Origin: Pseudomonadota bacterium
GTDB lineage: Bacteria; Pseudomonadota; Alphaproteobacteria; Sphingomonadales; Sphingomonadaceae
NCBI GenBank assembly: GCA_023386135.1
Contig: JAEWKG010000171.1
Coordinates: 1 to 11,678, forward strand
Reading direction: 5' to 3'
Length of the DNA: 11,678 nt
The position numbers and the translations under genes are program-made. The notes beneath the pieces are model-generated. The model had not been told where the DNA came from and made no database searches. It worked only from the letters and a program-made list of their open reading frames with translations. The first letter of the stretch is position 1; each line of letters begins with the position of its first letter. This document shows positions 1 to 8,328 of this stretch, in pieces.

Positions 1-291
1 GACTACATCAACGTGATGGCGCTGTGGCCGACCGCACACGACCGCACGCTGGTCGAGGACTTCATGCTCATCCCCGAGCCGCCCGCGACCGACAAGGCGC
101 GCGACCACTGGGAGCGGAGCTGGGCGCTGCTCGACGGCGGGGTGTTTGCGAGCGAGGATTTCCGGGCGGCCGAGCTGGGGCAGCAGGGGCTATCGACCGG
201 GGTGGTCCCGGAACTGACGCTGGGCACCCTAGAGGGCGGCATTCGGCGCTTCCACGAAACCGTGAGCGAGGCGTTGCGGACGGCGAATTGA
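1..291 (+). CDS. Rieske-type aromatic ring-hydroxylating oxygenase, alpha subunit (3' end only)
   Basis: Frame 1 is open from the left edge to a TGA at 289-291, giving the last 96 residues of a longer protein. The visible part begins DYINVMALWPTAHDRTLVED and ends with an amphipathic helix (GTLEGGIRRFHETVSEAL). This pattern is typical of the C-terminus of the catalytic domain of Rieske non-haem iron oxygenase alpha subunits (Ring_hydroxyl_A): a beta strand, a 'P.a.dRT.ve' turn, an acidic 'IPEPP' segment and a terminal 'LE.g...FH..v...L' helix. In the family, these proteins use a Rieske 2Fe-2S cluster and mononuclear iron to oxygenate aromatic or related substrates with electrons from a separate reductase. 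The Rieske ligands lie outside the window, so substrate and activity cannot be judged. The internal ATG at 13 is not the real start. Confidence 0.75.
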   Translation, partial: DYINVMALWPTAHDRTLVEDFMLIPEPPATDKARDHWERSWALLDGGVFASEDFRAAELGQQGLSTGVVPELTLGTLEGGIRRFHETVSEALRTAN

Positions 292-312
292 CAGCGCCCT
301 CACTTATCTTGG

Positions 313-384
313 GTCGCCACCCCCGCGAATGCGGGGGCCCATCTCCGGCCGCTGGAGATGGATCCCCGCTTTCGCGGGGATGAC
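313..384. repeat. REP/ERIC-like palindromic intergenic repeat (three hairpins)
   Basis: The gap between the oxygenase and rluB holds three consecutive perfect hairpins. The first is a 7-bp stem, 320-326 with 331-337, loop GAAT. The second is an 8-bp stem, 339-346 with 354-361. The third is an 8-bp stem, 362-369 with 374-381, loop TTTC. The whole 72-base unit is also one long imperfect inverted repeat centred near 350: hairpins 1 and 3 are near-complements of each other, and the ends read GTC and GAC. Dispersed elements with this 'CCCCGCgaanGCGGGG...ATCTCC...GGAGAT' plan are common between genes in sphingomonads and related bacteria (from memory). It may also weaken read-through from the oxygenase gene. 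Only one copy is present in this window. Confidence 0.75.
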
Positions 385-454
385 GGAGTTGGGTTGAAGT
401 GCTGAAAGCCGAACCGGCTATCCCGCGCGGTCGGATACTGTTAGTCGCGCCCCC

Positions 455-1207
455 ATGCCCTCACCCGACCGTCCTACCGGCGAACGCATCGCCAAACTGC
501 TCTCGCGAGCGGGCGTGGCCAGCCGGCGCGAGGTCGAGCGAATGATCGCCGAGGGCCGCGTGGCGATTGGCGGCAAGGTGCTCGACACCCCCGCCACCAT
601 CATACCCAACCTCAAGGGCGTCACGGTCGACGGCAAGCCGATCGAGCAGGCCGAACAGGCCCGCGTGTTCGCGTTTCACAAACCCTCGGGCCTGATCACT
701 GCCGAGCGCGACCCGAAGGGCCGCCCGACGATCTACACCGCGCTGCGCAACGCCCTCCCGCGCAATGCGCCGCGGCTGATGCCGGTCGGCCGGCTCGACA
801 TGAACACCGAAGGGCTGCTGCTGCTCACCAACGACGGCGAACTCAAGCGCGCGCTCGAACTGCCGGCTTCTAACGTCCCACGCACCTACCGCGTGCGCGC
901 GTTCGGCGAGATCACCCAGGCCCAGCTCGACGACCTGATCGAAGGCGTCGAGATCGACGGCGTGCGCTACGGCAAGATCGAGGCCGATCTCGAACGCGGC
1001 AGCGGGCGCAACCGCTGGATCATCATGACCCTGACCGAGGGCAAGAACCGCGAGGTGCGCCGCGTGCTCGAGCATCTCGGCCTGCAGGTCAGCCGCCTTT
1101 TGCGCATCGGTTACGGCCCGTTCAACCTTGGCGACCTGCCGCGCGGCGCGACGACCGAAATCCCGCAGGTGCAGGTCGAGCGGCTGCGCCGCAGCCTCAA
1201 GACGTGA
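455..1207 (+). CDS. rluB: 23S rRNA pseudouridine synthase, RluB/RsuA family
   Basis: The product has 250 residues. An S4 RNA-binding domain occupies about residues 9-68 (ERIAKLLSRAGVASRREVER...). The RsuA-family catalytic domain follows, with signature GRLDMNTEGLLLLT at 112-125, where Asp115 is the expected catalytic aspartate, and the EGKNREVRRVLEHLGL motif at 195-210. The domain order and length fit the RluB/RluE/RsuA group, which isomerises one uridine in rRNA. RluB acts on U2605 (E. coli numbering) in the 23S peptidyl-transferase region. RluB is preferred over RsuA because of the S4 domain together with the KNREVRR motif and the usual alphaproteobacterial pairing with rsmD, but the exact uridine is inferred. 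The ATG start has no clear Shine-Dalgarno sequence. The stop overlaps the rsmD start by four bases (GTGA), so the two genes are an operon. Confidence 0.88.
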   Translation: MPSPDRPTGERIAKLLSRAGVASRREVERMIAEGRVAIGGKVLDTPATIIPNLKGVTVDGKPIEQAEQARVFAFHKPSGLITAERDPKGRPTIYTALRNALPRNAPRLMPVGRLDMNTEGLLLLTNDGELKRALELPASNVPRTYRVRAFGEITQAQLDDLIEGVEIDGVRYGKIEADLERGSGRNRWIIMTLTEGKNREVRRVLEHLGLQVSRLLRIGYGPFNLGDLPRGATTEIPQVQVERLRRSLKT

Positions 1208-1749
1208 GGATCGTCGCTGGAGAATGGCGCGGCCGCAAGCTCGCCGCGCCGAAGGGCGATGCCACCCGCCCGACCGCCGACCGCACGCGCGAAACACTAT
1301 TCAACATGCTGACGAGCCGGGTCGGCAGCTTCGATGGCTTGACAGTCGCCGACCTGTTCGCCGGTTCGGGCGCATTGGGGCTGGAAGCCCTCTCGCGCGG
1401 CGCAGCATCGTGCCTGTTCGCCGAACAGGACCCCGCCGCGCTCGACGCGATCCGCAGCAACATCGCTACCCTCGGCGCGCGTGATCGCACCGACGTGCGG
1501 CGCGGCTCGGTGATGGAGCTTGGCCCTGCCAGTGCCCCATATGACCTGCTTCTGCTCGATCCGCCCTACGGCACCGGGGCGGTCGGCGTCGCCCTCGACC
1601 GGTTGCAGCGCCTCGGCTGGATCTGCCCCGCAACCTGGATTGCGGGCGAGACCGGCGCGGACGAGGATGTCGCGGTCAAGGGATTGGAAGTCGACGCCGA
1701 GCGCAAGGTCGGCAAGGCCAGGCTCTGGCTGCTGCGCCTCGCTTCTTAG
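1204..1749 (+). CDS. rsmD: 16S rRNA (guanine-966-N2)-methyltransferase
   Basis: The product has 181 residues, the normal RsmD length. It starts MRIVAGEWRGRKLAAP, the conserved N-terminus of the family, followed by RPTADRTRETLFNML (22-36). The Rossmann-fold SAM-binding motif is DLFAGSGALGLEALSRGA (50-67), and the catalytic N2-methylation motif is DPPY (119-122). RsmD methylates G966 of 16S rRNA in the 30S subunit using S-adenosylmethionine. The start is a GTG at 1204 inside the rluB stop (GTGA); without a visible ribosome binding site of its own, translation is probably coupled to rluB. Both genes modify rRNA, which supports co-function. No plus-strand terminator with a U-run follows; the hairpin at 1761-1780 could serve weakly. 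Confidence 0.93.
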   Translation: MRIVAGEWRGRKLAAPKGDATRPTADRTRETLFNMLTSRVGSFDGLTVADLFAGSGALGLEALSRGAASCLFAEQDPAALDAIRSNIATLGARDRTDVRRGSVMELGPASAPYDLLLLDPPYGTGAVGVALDRLQRLGWICPATWIAGETGADEDVAVKGLEVDAERKVGKARLWLLRLAS

Positions 1750-1755
1750 CGACGC

Positions 1756-1780
1756 AAAAAGGGCGCCCTTACGGACGCCC
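1756..1780 (-). terminator. Rho-independent terminator of the 11-residue repeat protein gene
   Basis: Read on the minus strand, an 8-bp stem (1773-1780 with 1761-1768, one G-U pair) closes a GUAA tetraloop and is followed at once by five U (the A run 1756-1760 on the plus strand). It starts about 20 bases after the TAA of the minus-strand gene at 1802. On the plus strand the same hairpin lies just after rsmD but lacks a good U-run, so it is at best a weak bidirectional terminator. Confidence 0.8.
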
Positions 1781-1801
1781 CTTGTGTGAATCATCGAAGC
1801 C

Positions 1802-2395
1802 TTAGTTCTGCTTCTTCGGCCCGGGAATTTCGCTCGCCGGCTTACCCGGCCAGTGGTTGAGCGGGCGATTGCCGTAGTTGAGCCCGGCCTCGCGCGGGTT
1901 GACGCAGTGGTCCTGCACCGCGCCCTTGCATGGCGGGTAGTTGCCGTCGGTCGCAGCGGGAGCAGCCTGCGCCACCTCGCCGCCAACGAAACGGGGAGCG
2001 CCCGCAACCACCGCCGCCGGCGCGACGGTAGCAGCCGGCATGCTCGCCATCTGCTGAGCGATCGAATTCCACGCGGCTGCGCGCTGGTCGGCGGTCATTG
2101 CGTAAAGCTTGGCGCGCTGGTCGTCGGTCAGGGCCCACCAGCCGGTCTGCTGCTCCGGAGTGAGCGTCCAGAAATAGGTCTGGTAGGTGTCGGGCCAGGT
2201 CCAGAAGGTCGTCTGATAGTCATTCGGCCAACCCGTGTAGATGGTCCGTTGCGCAACCGGCCAGGCGTCGTAGATCGTCTGCTGCGCGCTGGTCATGACA
2301 TAGACGTTGCCGTTGGCATCGACAGCCACGTCCTGCGCCACGGCCGGAACGGCGAGCGCCAGCGCGGCGGCGCCGGCAAGGATCAGCTTGTTCAT
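1802..2395 (-). CDS. Exported Trp/Gln-rich protein with seven tandem 11-residue repeats, function unknown
   Basis: The product has 197 residues. I place the start at the ATG at 2395, not at the in-frame TTG 18 bases upstream, because AAGGAG sits 7 bases before this ATG and the protein then begins with a clear Sec signal peptide (MNKLILAGAAALALAVPAVA, predicted cut after residue 20). Residues 36-112 are seven 11-residue units without a gap, from SAQQTIYDAWP to ADQRAAAWNSI, with rough pattern x-x-Q-Q/R-T-x-x-W/Y/F-x-x-W/L/M-P/T. An Ala/Pro/Val linker follows at about 113-150. The C-terminal segment has two cysteines (YPPCKGAVQDHCVNPREAG, Cys156 and Cys164) and then a Gly/Asn/Pro-rich tail that resembles a segment I associate with sphingomonad exported proteins. 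It is probably periplasmic or surface-located. It is a monocistronic gene with its own terminator and diverges from the helicase gene. No enzymatic motif is seen and no function can be assigned. Confidence 0.85.
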   Translation of the reverse strand: MNKLILAGAAALALAVPAVAQDVAVDANGNVYVMTSAQQTIYDAWPVAQRTIYTGWPNDYQTTFWTWPDTYQTYFWTLTPEQQTGWWALTDDQRAKLYAMTADQRAAAWNSIAQQMASMPAATVAPAAVVAGAPRFVGGEVAQAAPAATDGNYPPCKGAVQDHCVNPREAGLNYGNRPLNHWPGKPASEIPGPKKQN

Positions 2396-2402
2396 CGGGG
2401 CT

Positions 2403-2408
2403 CTCCTT
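2403..2408 (-). promoter_or_regulatory. Ribosome binding site AAGGAG deciding the start of the repeat-protein gene
   Basis: On the minus strand AAGGAG lies 7 bases before the ATG at 2395 and overlaps the upstream in-frame TTG extension. This rules out the longer N-terminus and is one of the strongest ribosome binding sites in the window, which suggests good expression of the exported protein. Confidence 0.8.
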
Positions 2409-2445
2409 AACAATTATCGACCGCACTACGCTCGCGCCCGGGAGT

Positions 2446-2475
2446 CGGTTCCTCCATCGCCCTTGCGCGGAACCG
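2446..2475. promoter_or_regulatory. Inverted repeat in the divergent intergenic region (possible operator)
   Basis: A perfect 7-bp inverted repeat, CGGTTCC at 2446-2452 and GGAACCG at 2469-2475, is separated by 16 bases. It lies between the divergent repeat-protein gene (start 2395) and helicase gene (start 2503). The arm spacing places the centres about two helical turns apart, as expected for a dimeric regulator, but a chance match in GC-rich DNA is quite possible. No convincing -35/-10 pair was found here. Confidence 0.25.
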
Positions 2476-2502
2476 CCGTGTTCCCTAGCTGTTCGCCTTT
2501 CG

Positions 2503-4818
2503 ATGAGCGCCGATCCCGCCCTTCCTGTGGCCGCCCCACACGCCGACAACGAGGCGGTGCCCGTCTATGCCGAGGGCCTGAACGCCCCGCAGCGCGAGGC
2601 GGTGCTGACGACCGAGGGTCCGGTGCTGATGCTGGCCGGTGCGGGCACCGGAAAGACCGCCGCGCTCACCGCACGCCTCGCACACCTCGTCGCAACCCGC
2701 CGCGCCTGGCCGAGCGAGATCCTCTGCGTCACCTTCACCAACAAGGCTGCGCGCGAGATGCGCGAGCGGGTCGGCCGCCACATCGGCCCGGCGGTCGAAG
2801 GGATGCCGTGGCTCGGCACCTTCCACTCGATCGGCGCCAAGATGCTGCGCCGCCATGCCGAGCTGGTGGGGTTGCAATCCAACTACACGATCATCGACAC
2901 CGTCGATCAGATCCGCCTTTTGAAGGCGCTGATCACCGACAACGGACTCGACGAGAAGCGCTGGCCAGCACGCCAGCTTGCCGGGTTGATCGACCGCTGG
3001 AAGAACCGCGGCCTCAATCCGGCCGACCTCGATGCGGTCGAGAACGAAGCCTACGCCAACGGTAAGGGGCAGCAGTTCTACGGGCTTTACCAGGCGCGGT
3101 TGAAGGCGCTGAACGCCTGCGACTTCGGCGACCTGCTGCTGCACATCCTCAACATGTTCCGTTCGCACCGCGAGGTGCTCGAGCAGTACCAGCAGCGCTT
3201 CAAGTACATCCTGGTCGACGAGTATCAGGACACCAACCAGGTCCAGTACCTCTGGCTCCGCCTGCTCGCGCAGGAGCGCAAGAACATCTGCGTGGTGGGG
3301 GACGACGACCAGTCGATCTACTCTTGGCGTGGGGCCGAGGTCGCCAACATCCTCAAGTTCGAGAAGGACTTCCCCGGCGCTGCGGTGATCAAGCTTGAGC
3401 AGAATTATCGCTCCACCCCGCACATCCTCGCCGCCGCCTCGGGCCTGATCAACGCCAACAGCGCGCGGCTCGGCAAGACGCTGTGGACCGAGATTCCGGC
3501 GGGTGAGAAAGTCCGGGTGATCGGCGTGTGGGATGGCCCCGAGGAAGCGCGCCGCGTCGGCGAGGAGATCGAGCGGCTGGAGCGCGAAGGCGCCGGTCTC
3601 GACCAGGTCGCGATCCTCGTGCGCGCGCAGTACCAGACGCGCGAGTTCGAAGACCGCTTCATCCAGATCGGGATGAACTACCGCATCATCGGCGGCTTCC
3701 GCTTCTACGAGCGCGCGGAGATTCGCGATGCGCTCGCATACCTGCGTGTGATCGCCAGCCCGGCCGACGATCTCGCGTTCGAGCGGATCTACAACCAGCC
3801 CAAGCGCGGCCTTGGCGCGAAGACGCTGGAGCAAATGCATCGGCACGCGCGTGCGACCGGGCTGCCGCTCGCCGCGGCCTCGCTCCAGTTGGCCGACACA
3901 GACGAACTTCCTGCGCGGGCGCGCGGGACGATCGCCGGGCTGATGGGCCAGTTCCTTCGCTGGCGCGACTTGGCCGAGACGACTGCCCCGGCGGAGCTCA
4001 TCCGCACCGTGCTTGCCGAGAGCGGCTACGATGCCATGCTGCAGGCGGAGAAGAGTGCCGAGAGCGCCGGCCGCGCGGAGAACCTCAGCGAGCTCGCGCG
4101 CGCGATGGAGGAGTACGACACGCTCGGCGATTTCCTCGAGCACGTCGCGCTGGTGATGGACAACGACCGCGCCGACGACGGCGAGAAGGTCACCATCATG
4201 ACCATCCACGCCGCCAAGGGCCTCGAATTCGATCATGTGTTCCTGCCCGGCTGGGAGGAAGGCGTATTCCCCTCGCAGCGCGCACTCGACGAGGGCGGCC
4301 TCGCCAGCCTCGAGGAAGAGCGCCGTCTCGCCTACGTCGCGATCACCCGCGCGCGGCGGCGGTGCACGATCCTCCACGCCGCCAACCGACGCATCTACGG
4401 GCAGTGGACCAGCTCGATCCCCAGCCGCTTCGTCGGCGAACTGCCGGCCGACCAGATCACCGAGGAAACCACCCTCACCGGCGGTGCCTCGCTGTGGCGC
4501 GCGCAGATGAGCGAGCACGACGATCCGTTCGCGCACCTCGCCCGCGCCCAGCCCGCGCGCACGCTCACCCGCGGCCCCGGCTGGCAGCGCGCGCTCACCA
4601 CCGGCTACGACCCCAGCCCTGCGCGAGTGAAGGAAAACACCCGCAGCGCCGCCAGCTTCGCCGCCAAGCCGCGCGCCGACATCGCGATCGGCCAGCGCGT
4701 ATTCCACGACAAGTTCGGTTACGGGGAGGTGGTCGACCAGGAAGGTAACAAGCTCGAGATCGAGTTCGAGCAGGCCGGCCGCAAGCGGGTGATCGACAGC
4801 TTCGTGAGTCTGGCTTGA
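2503..4818 (+). CDS. uvrD: ATP-dependent DNA helicase, UvrD/PcrA type (superfamily 1A)
   Basis: The product has 771 residues, the usual length for UvrD/PcrA. All SF1A motifs are present in order: Q motif region LNAPQREAV (26-34), Walker A AGAGTGKT (45-52), motif Ia TFTNKAA (77-83), Walker B DEYQDTN (239-245), motif III GDDDQSIYSWRGA (266-278), motif IV QNYRS (300-304), motif V TIHAAKGLEF (567-576) and motif VI VAITRARRR (612-620). The C-terminus carries the Tudor-like domain of PcrA/UvrD (QRVFHDKFGYGEVVD from about 731), which in PcrA contacts RNA polymerase. Such enzymes unwind DNA 3' to 5' in nucleotide-excision and mismatch repair and remove RecA or stalled polymerase. Choosing between the names uvrD and pcrA is convention. 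The ATG at 2503 lacks a clear ribosome binding site. The stop overlaps the next gene by four bases (TTGA). Confidence 0.93.
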   Translation: MSADPALPVAAPHADNEAVPVYAEGLNAPQREAVLTTEGPVLMLAGAGTGKTAALTARLAHLVATRRAWPSEILCVTFTNKAAREMRERVGRHIGPAVEGMPWLGTFHSIGAKMLRRHAELVGLQSNYTIIDTVDQIRLLKALITDNGLDEKRWPARQLAGLIDRWKNRGLNPADLDAVENEAYANGKGQQFYGLYQARLKALNACDFGDLLLHILNMFRSHREVLEQYQQRFKYILVDEYQDTNQVQYLWLRLLAQERKNICVVGDDDQSIYSWRGAEVANILKFEKDFPGAAVIKLEQNYRSTPHILAAASGLINANSARLGKTLWTEIPAGEKVRVIGVWDGPEEARRVGEEIERLEREGAGLDQVAILVRAQYQTREFEDRFIQIGMNYRIIGGFRFYERAEIRDALAYLRVIASPADDLAFERIYNQPKRGLGAKTLEQMHRHARATGLPLAAASLQLADTDELPARARGTIAGLMGQFLRWRDLAETTAPAELIRTVLAESGYDAMLQAEKSAESAGRAENLSELARAMEEYDTLGDFLEHVALVMDNDRADDGEKVTIMTIHAAKGLEFDHVFLPGWEEGVFPSQRALDEGGLASLEEERRLAYVAITRARRRCTILHAANRRIYGQWTSSIPSRFVGELPADQITEETTLTGGASLWRAQMSEHDDPFAHLARAQPARTLTRGPGWQRALTTGYDPSPARVKENTRSAASFAAKPRADIAIGQRVFHDKFGYGEVVDQEGNKLEIEFEQAGRKRVIDSFVSLA

Positions 4819-6190
4819 AGGCGATCGCCGACCCCGACGGCCTGCTGACCGCCGGCCTCGCCGCGATCCGTATGCAGTTCTCGGTGCCCGACGACTTTCC
4901 GCCCGAGGTGCTGGCCGAGGCGGAGCGGACCAAGGACCGTGCCCCCACCGAGCATGCCGACTGGACCGACCGGCACTTCGTGACGCTCGACCCGGCGACC
5001 TCGACCGATCTCGATCAGGCGTTCGCGCTGGAAGCTTCGGGCAGCGACATCCTGCTCCACTACGCCCTCGCCGACATCGGCTGGTTCGTCCCTACCGGCG
5101 GCGCGATGGAGGCCGAAGCGTGGAAGCGCGGGGTCACGCTGTACCTCCCCGACGGCCGCGCGCGGCTTTATCCGCCCGCGCTCAGCGAGGGCACGGCGAG
5201 CCTACTCCCAGACGGTCCGCGCCCCGCAATCGTCGCGACGGTGCGCTGCTCGATCGCTGGCGAGGTCTCGCTCGAAGGCATGACCCGCGCACTGGTGCAC
5301 AGCCGTGCCAAGCTCGCCTACGAAACCACCGCGCCCGCCGACATCCCGCTGCTCGCCGACTTCGCCGCGCGGATGGAACGCGCCAGCGAAGCACGCGGCG
5401 CGGCGACCGCCAGCCCTCCCGACCAGGAGCTCGAGCGCGACGCCGACGGCGCCTATTCGCTCCACGTGCGCGCGTGGCTGCTGTCGGAGACCGCCAACTC
5501 CGCGCTGTCGCTTGCGGCCAACATCGCCATCGCCGAGGCTTTGCTCGCGGCGAAGACCGGCATGTTCCGCGAGATGCCGCCACCCGACGATCGCGCCATC
5601 GCGCGGCTCCGCCTGACTGCGCGCGCGCTCGGCCTCGAATGGCCGGACAATGCCACCTTCGCGCAGTTCAACAGGACCGTCGACACGGGCACGCGAGCGG
5701 GCGCCGCGTTCGCGCTCGCGGTCCGCCGGGCGACCGGCCACGCGAGCTACACCCCGTTCGCAGCAGGCCACGTGCCGTGGCACGCCGCGCTCGGCGCGAC
5801 CTACACGCACGCCACCGCGCCGATGCGGCGGCTGGCGGACCGCTATGTGCTGGAAGCGGCGCTAGCGCTCAGTCAGGGCAAGTCGTCCCCGAGCGATGCC
5901 GATCAGTTCGCCCGCCTGTGCAAGACGATGGACACCGCCGACGCGCGCGAAGGCGCGATCGAGCGCGCCGTGCTCGACCTCGCCGAAACCGTCATGCTGC
6001 AGGGCCGCGAGGGCGAGATCTTCGCCGCCACCGTCACCGAACGCGACGACCGTGGGGCGCGCATTCAGCTCAATGAGCTGCCGATCCTCGCCCGCGTCGA
6101 CGCACACCGCGTCGCGACCGGTGAGGAAATCCGCGTCAAATTGATCGAAGCCGACACCAAGCGCAGGACGCTGCGCTTCGAGCGGGTCAA

Positions 6191-6194
<4 letters not shown>
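4815..6194 (+). CDS. Compact RNB-domain exoribonuclease (RNase II/R superfamily)
   Basis: The product has 459 residues. The RNB domain begins near 45 with TLDPATSTDLDQAFAL (57-72). Asp59, Asp65 and Asp67 match E. coli RNase II Asp201, Asp207 and Asp209, while Gln68 replaces Asp210. The second half has YTHATAPMRRLADRY (330-344), matching the 'YTHfTSPIRRYpDL' block that holds the catalytic arginine region. The last 65 or so residues (GEIFAATVTERDDRGARIQL...) look like a short S1/OB-type RNA-binding fold. The two N-terminal cold-shock domains of RNase II and RNase R are absent. The family degrades RNA processively 3' to 5'. The start is a TTG inside the helicase stop (TTGA). I prefer it to the ATG at 4872 because the residues in between look like the family N-terminus (DPDGLLTAGLAAIR). 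Coupling to the helicase is likely. Confidence 0.85.
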
Positions 6195-7579
<1,385 letters not shown>

Positions 7580-7657
7580 GCAGTCTCGATATATGAAAGG
7601 TTCGGCAGGCGGCGTGCGCCGTTCGATGACGAAGGCTCATTGCCGCCCGCCACGATC

Positions 7658-7685
7658 CGCGCGCGCCCTGCGCGTTGCGCGCGCG
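7658..7685 (-). other. GC-only hairpin between two minus-strand genes
   Basis: A perfect 9-bp stem of alternating C and G (7658-7666 with 7677-7685) closes a 10-base loop. It lies about 20 bases after the stop of the four-cysteine protein gene and about 80 bases before the DEAD-box gene start. No U-run follows on the minus strand, so it is not a classic terminator. It could act as an mRNA 3' stabiliser or a weak attenuator, or it may just reflect GC-rich composition. Confidence 0.35.
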
Positions 7686-7705
7686 AAAGTCAATGATTCG
7701 CCCGC

Positions 7706-8218
7706 TCAGTCGTCCTTGGCGACGAGCTGGCGCAGCTTGCTCAGCGCACAGTTCGCGCCGGCGCGCGAATGGAGCTTGTCACGCTCGACGCACAGCATCC
7801 CGTCGGGGCTGCGTTCGAGGTAGAACCCGGCATAGTAGTCGCGCGCGTTGCAGGCTTTCTCCAGGCTCGCGGCGATCAGCCGCCGGTCGCGCATGAACAG
7901 CAGCAGCTTGCCGTTCGCATCCGGCTGGACCGCGGCGATCCCGGCGACCGGCACGCACTTGCCGACCTTCTTCTCGGTCAGCCGCGCCATCGCGGGCGGT
8001 GCGGTCTGCGCGACCAGGCTCTGCCGCTGGACCGGCCCGGGGGGCGCGATGCGGATGGTGATAGTGCGTTCGATCCGCACCTGCTCTGCAACCGGCTCGA
8101 CGGGTTCCGAGACCTGCTCCGGCGTCGGCGGAGGAGCCGGTTCCGGCACGGCCGCGCCGCCGGCCAGCGCCGGGACGAGCAGCGCCAGCGGCGCAAGGAG
8201 AAGGGCAAGCGGATTCAT
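7706..8218 (-). CDS. Exported four-cysteine protein of unknown function
   Basis: The product has 170 residues. A Sec signal peptide (MNPLALLLAPLALLVPALA, predicted cut after residue 19) is followed by a Pro/Glu/Val-rich linker (22-50). A compact domain from about 80 to the end contains exactly four cysteines (88, 123, 143, 157), which could form two disulfides in the periplasm. Its core reads KCVPVAGIAAV (87-97), LLLFMRDRRLIAASLEKAC (105-123), YYAGFYLERSPDGMLCV (128-144) and RAGANCALSKLRQLV (152-166). I associate this layout with small conserved sphingomonad hypothetical proteins but know of no function. No membrane segment follows the signal peptide and no lipobox is seen, so it is likely a soluble periplasmic protein. 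The gap of 126 bases to the DEAD-box gene and the hairpin in it make co-transcription uncertain. Confidence 0.82.
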   Translation of the reverse strand: MNPLALLLAPLALLVPALAGGAAVPEPAPPPTPEQVSEPVEPVAEQVRIERTITIRIAPPGPVQRQSLVAQTAPPAMARLTEKKVGKCVPVAGIAAVQPDANGKLLLFMRDRRLIAASLEKACNARDYYAGFYLERSPDGMLCVERDKLHSRAGANCALSKLRQLVAKDD

Positions 8219-8328
8219 GCGTCTGGTGGAAGCCCCCTACCCCGCGCGGTTGAATACCGGCTTAATCCACCCAGCCCCGGGCGCAAGCACTGGCCTCTCC
8301 GCGGCACGCTGTGCATATGGCGTGACAT

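Noticed and set aside
461..1297. A 278-codon minus-strand frame opposite rluB
   Set aside because: It is opposite a complete S4 plus RsuA-type catalytic domain and shows only Ala/Arg/Leu/Val-rich sequence.
2396..2413. Upstream TTG start adding six residues to the repeat protein
   Set aside because: These codons contain the AAGGAG ribosome binding site of the ATG at 2395, and the extension would put two arginines and a proline before a signal peptide that is already complete.
2485..4707. A 740-codon open frame antisense to the UvrD/PcrA gene
   Set aside because: It lies fully opposite a gene with every SF1A helicase motif. Its product is a low-complexity Ala/Arg/Glu/Val-rich sequence with no domain pattern; such antisense frames are normal in GC-rich DNA.
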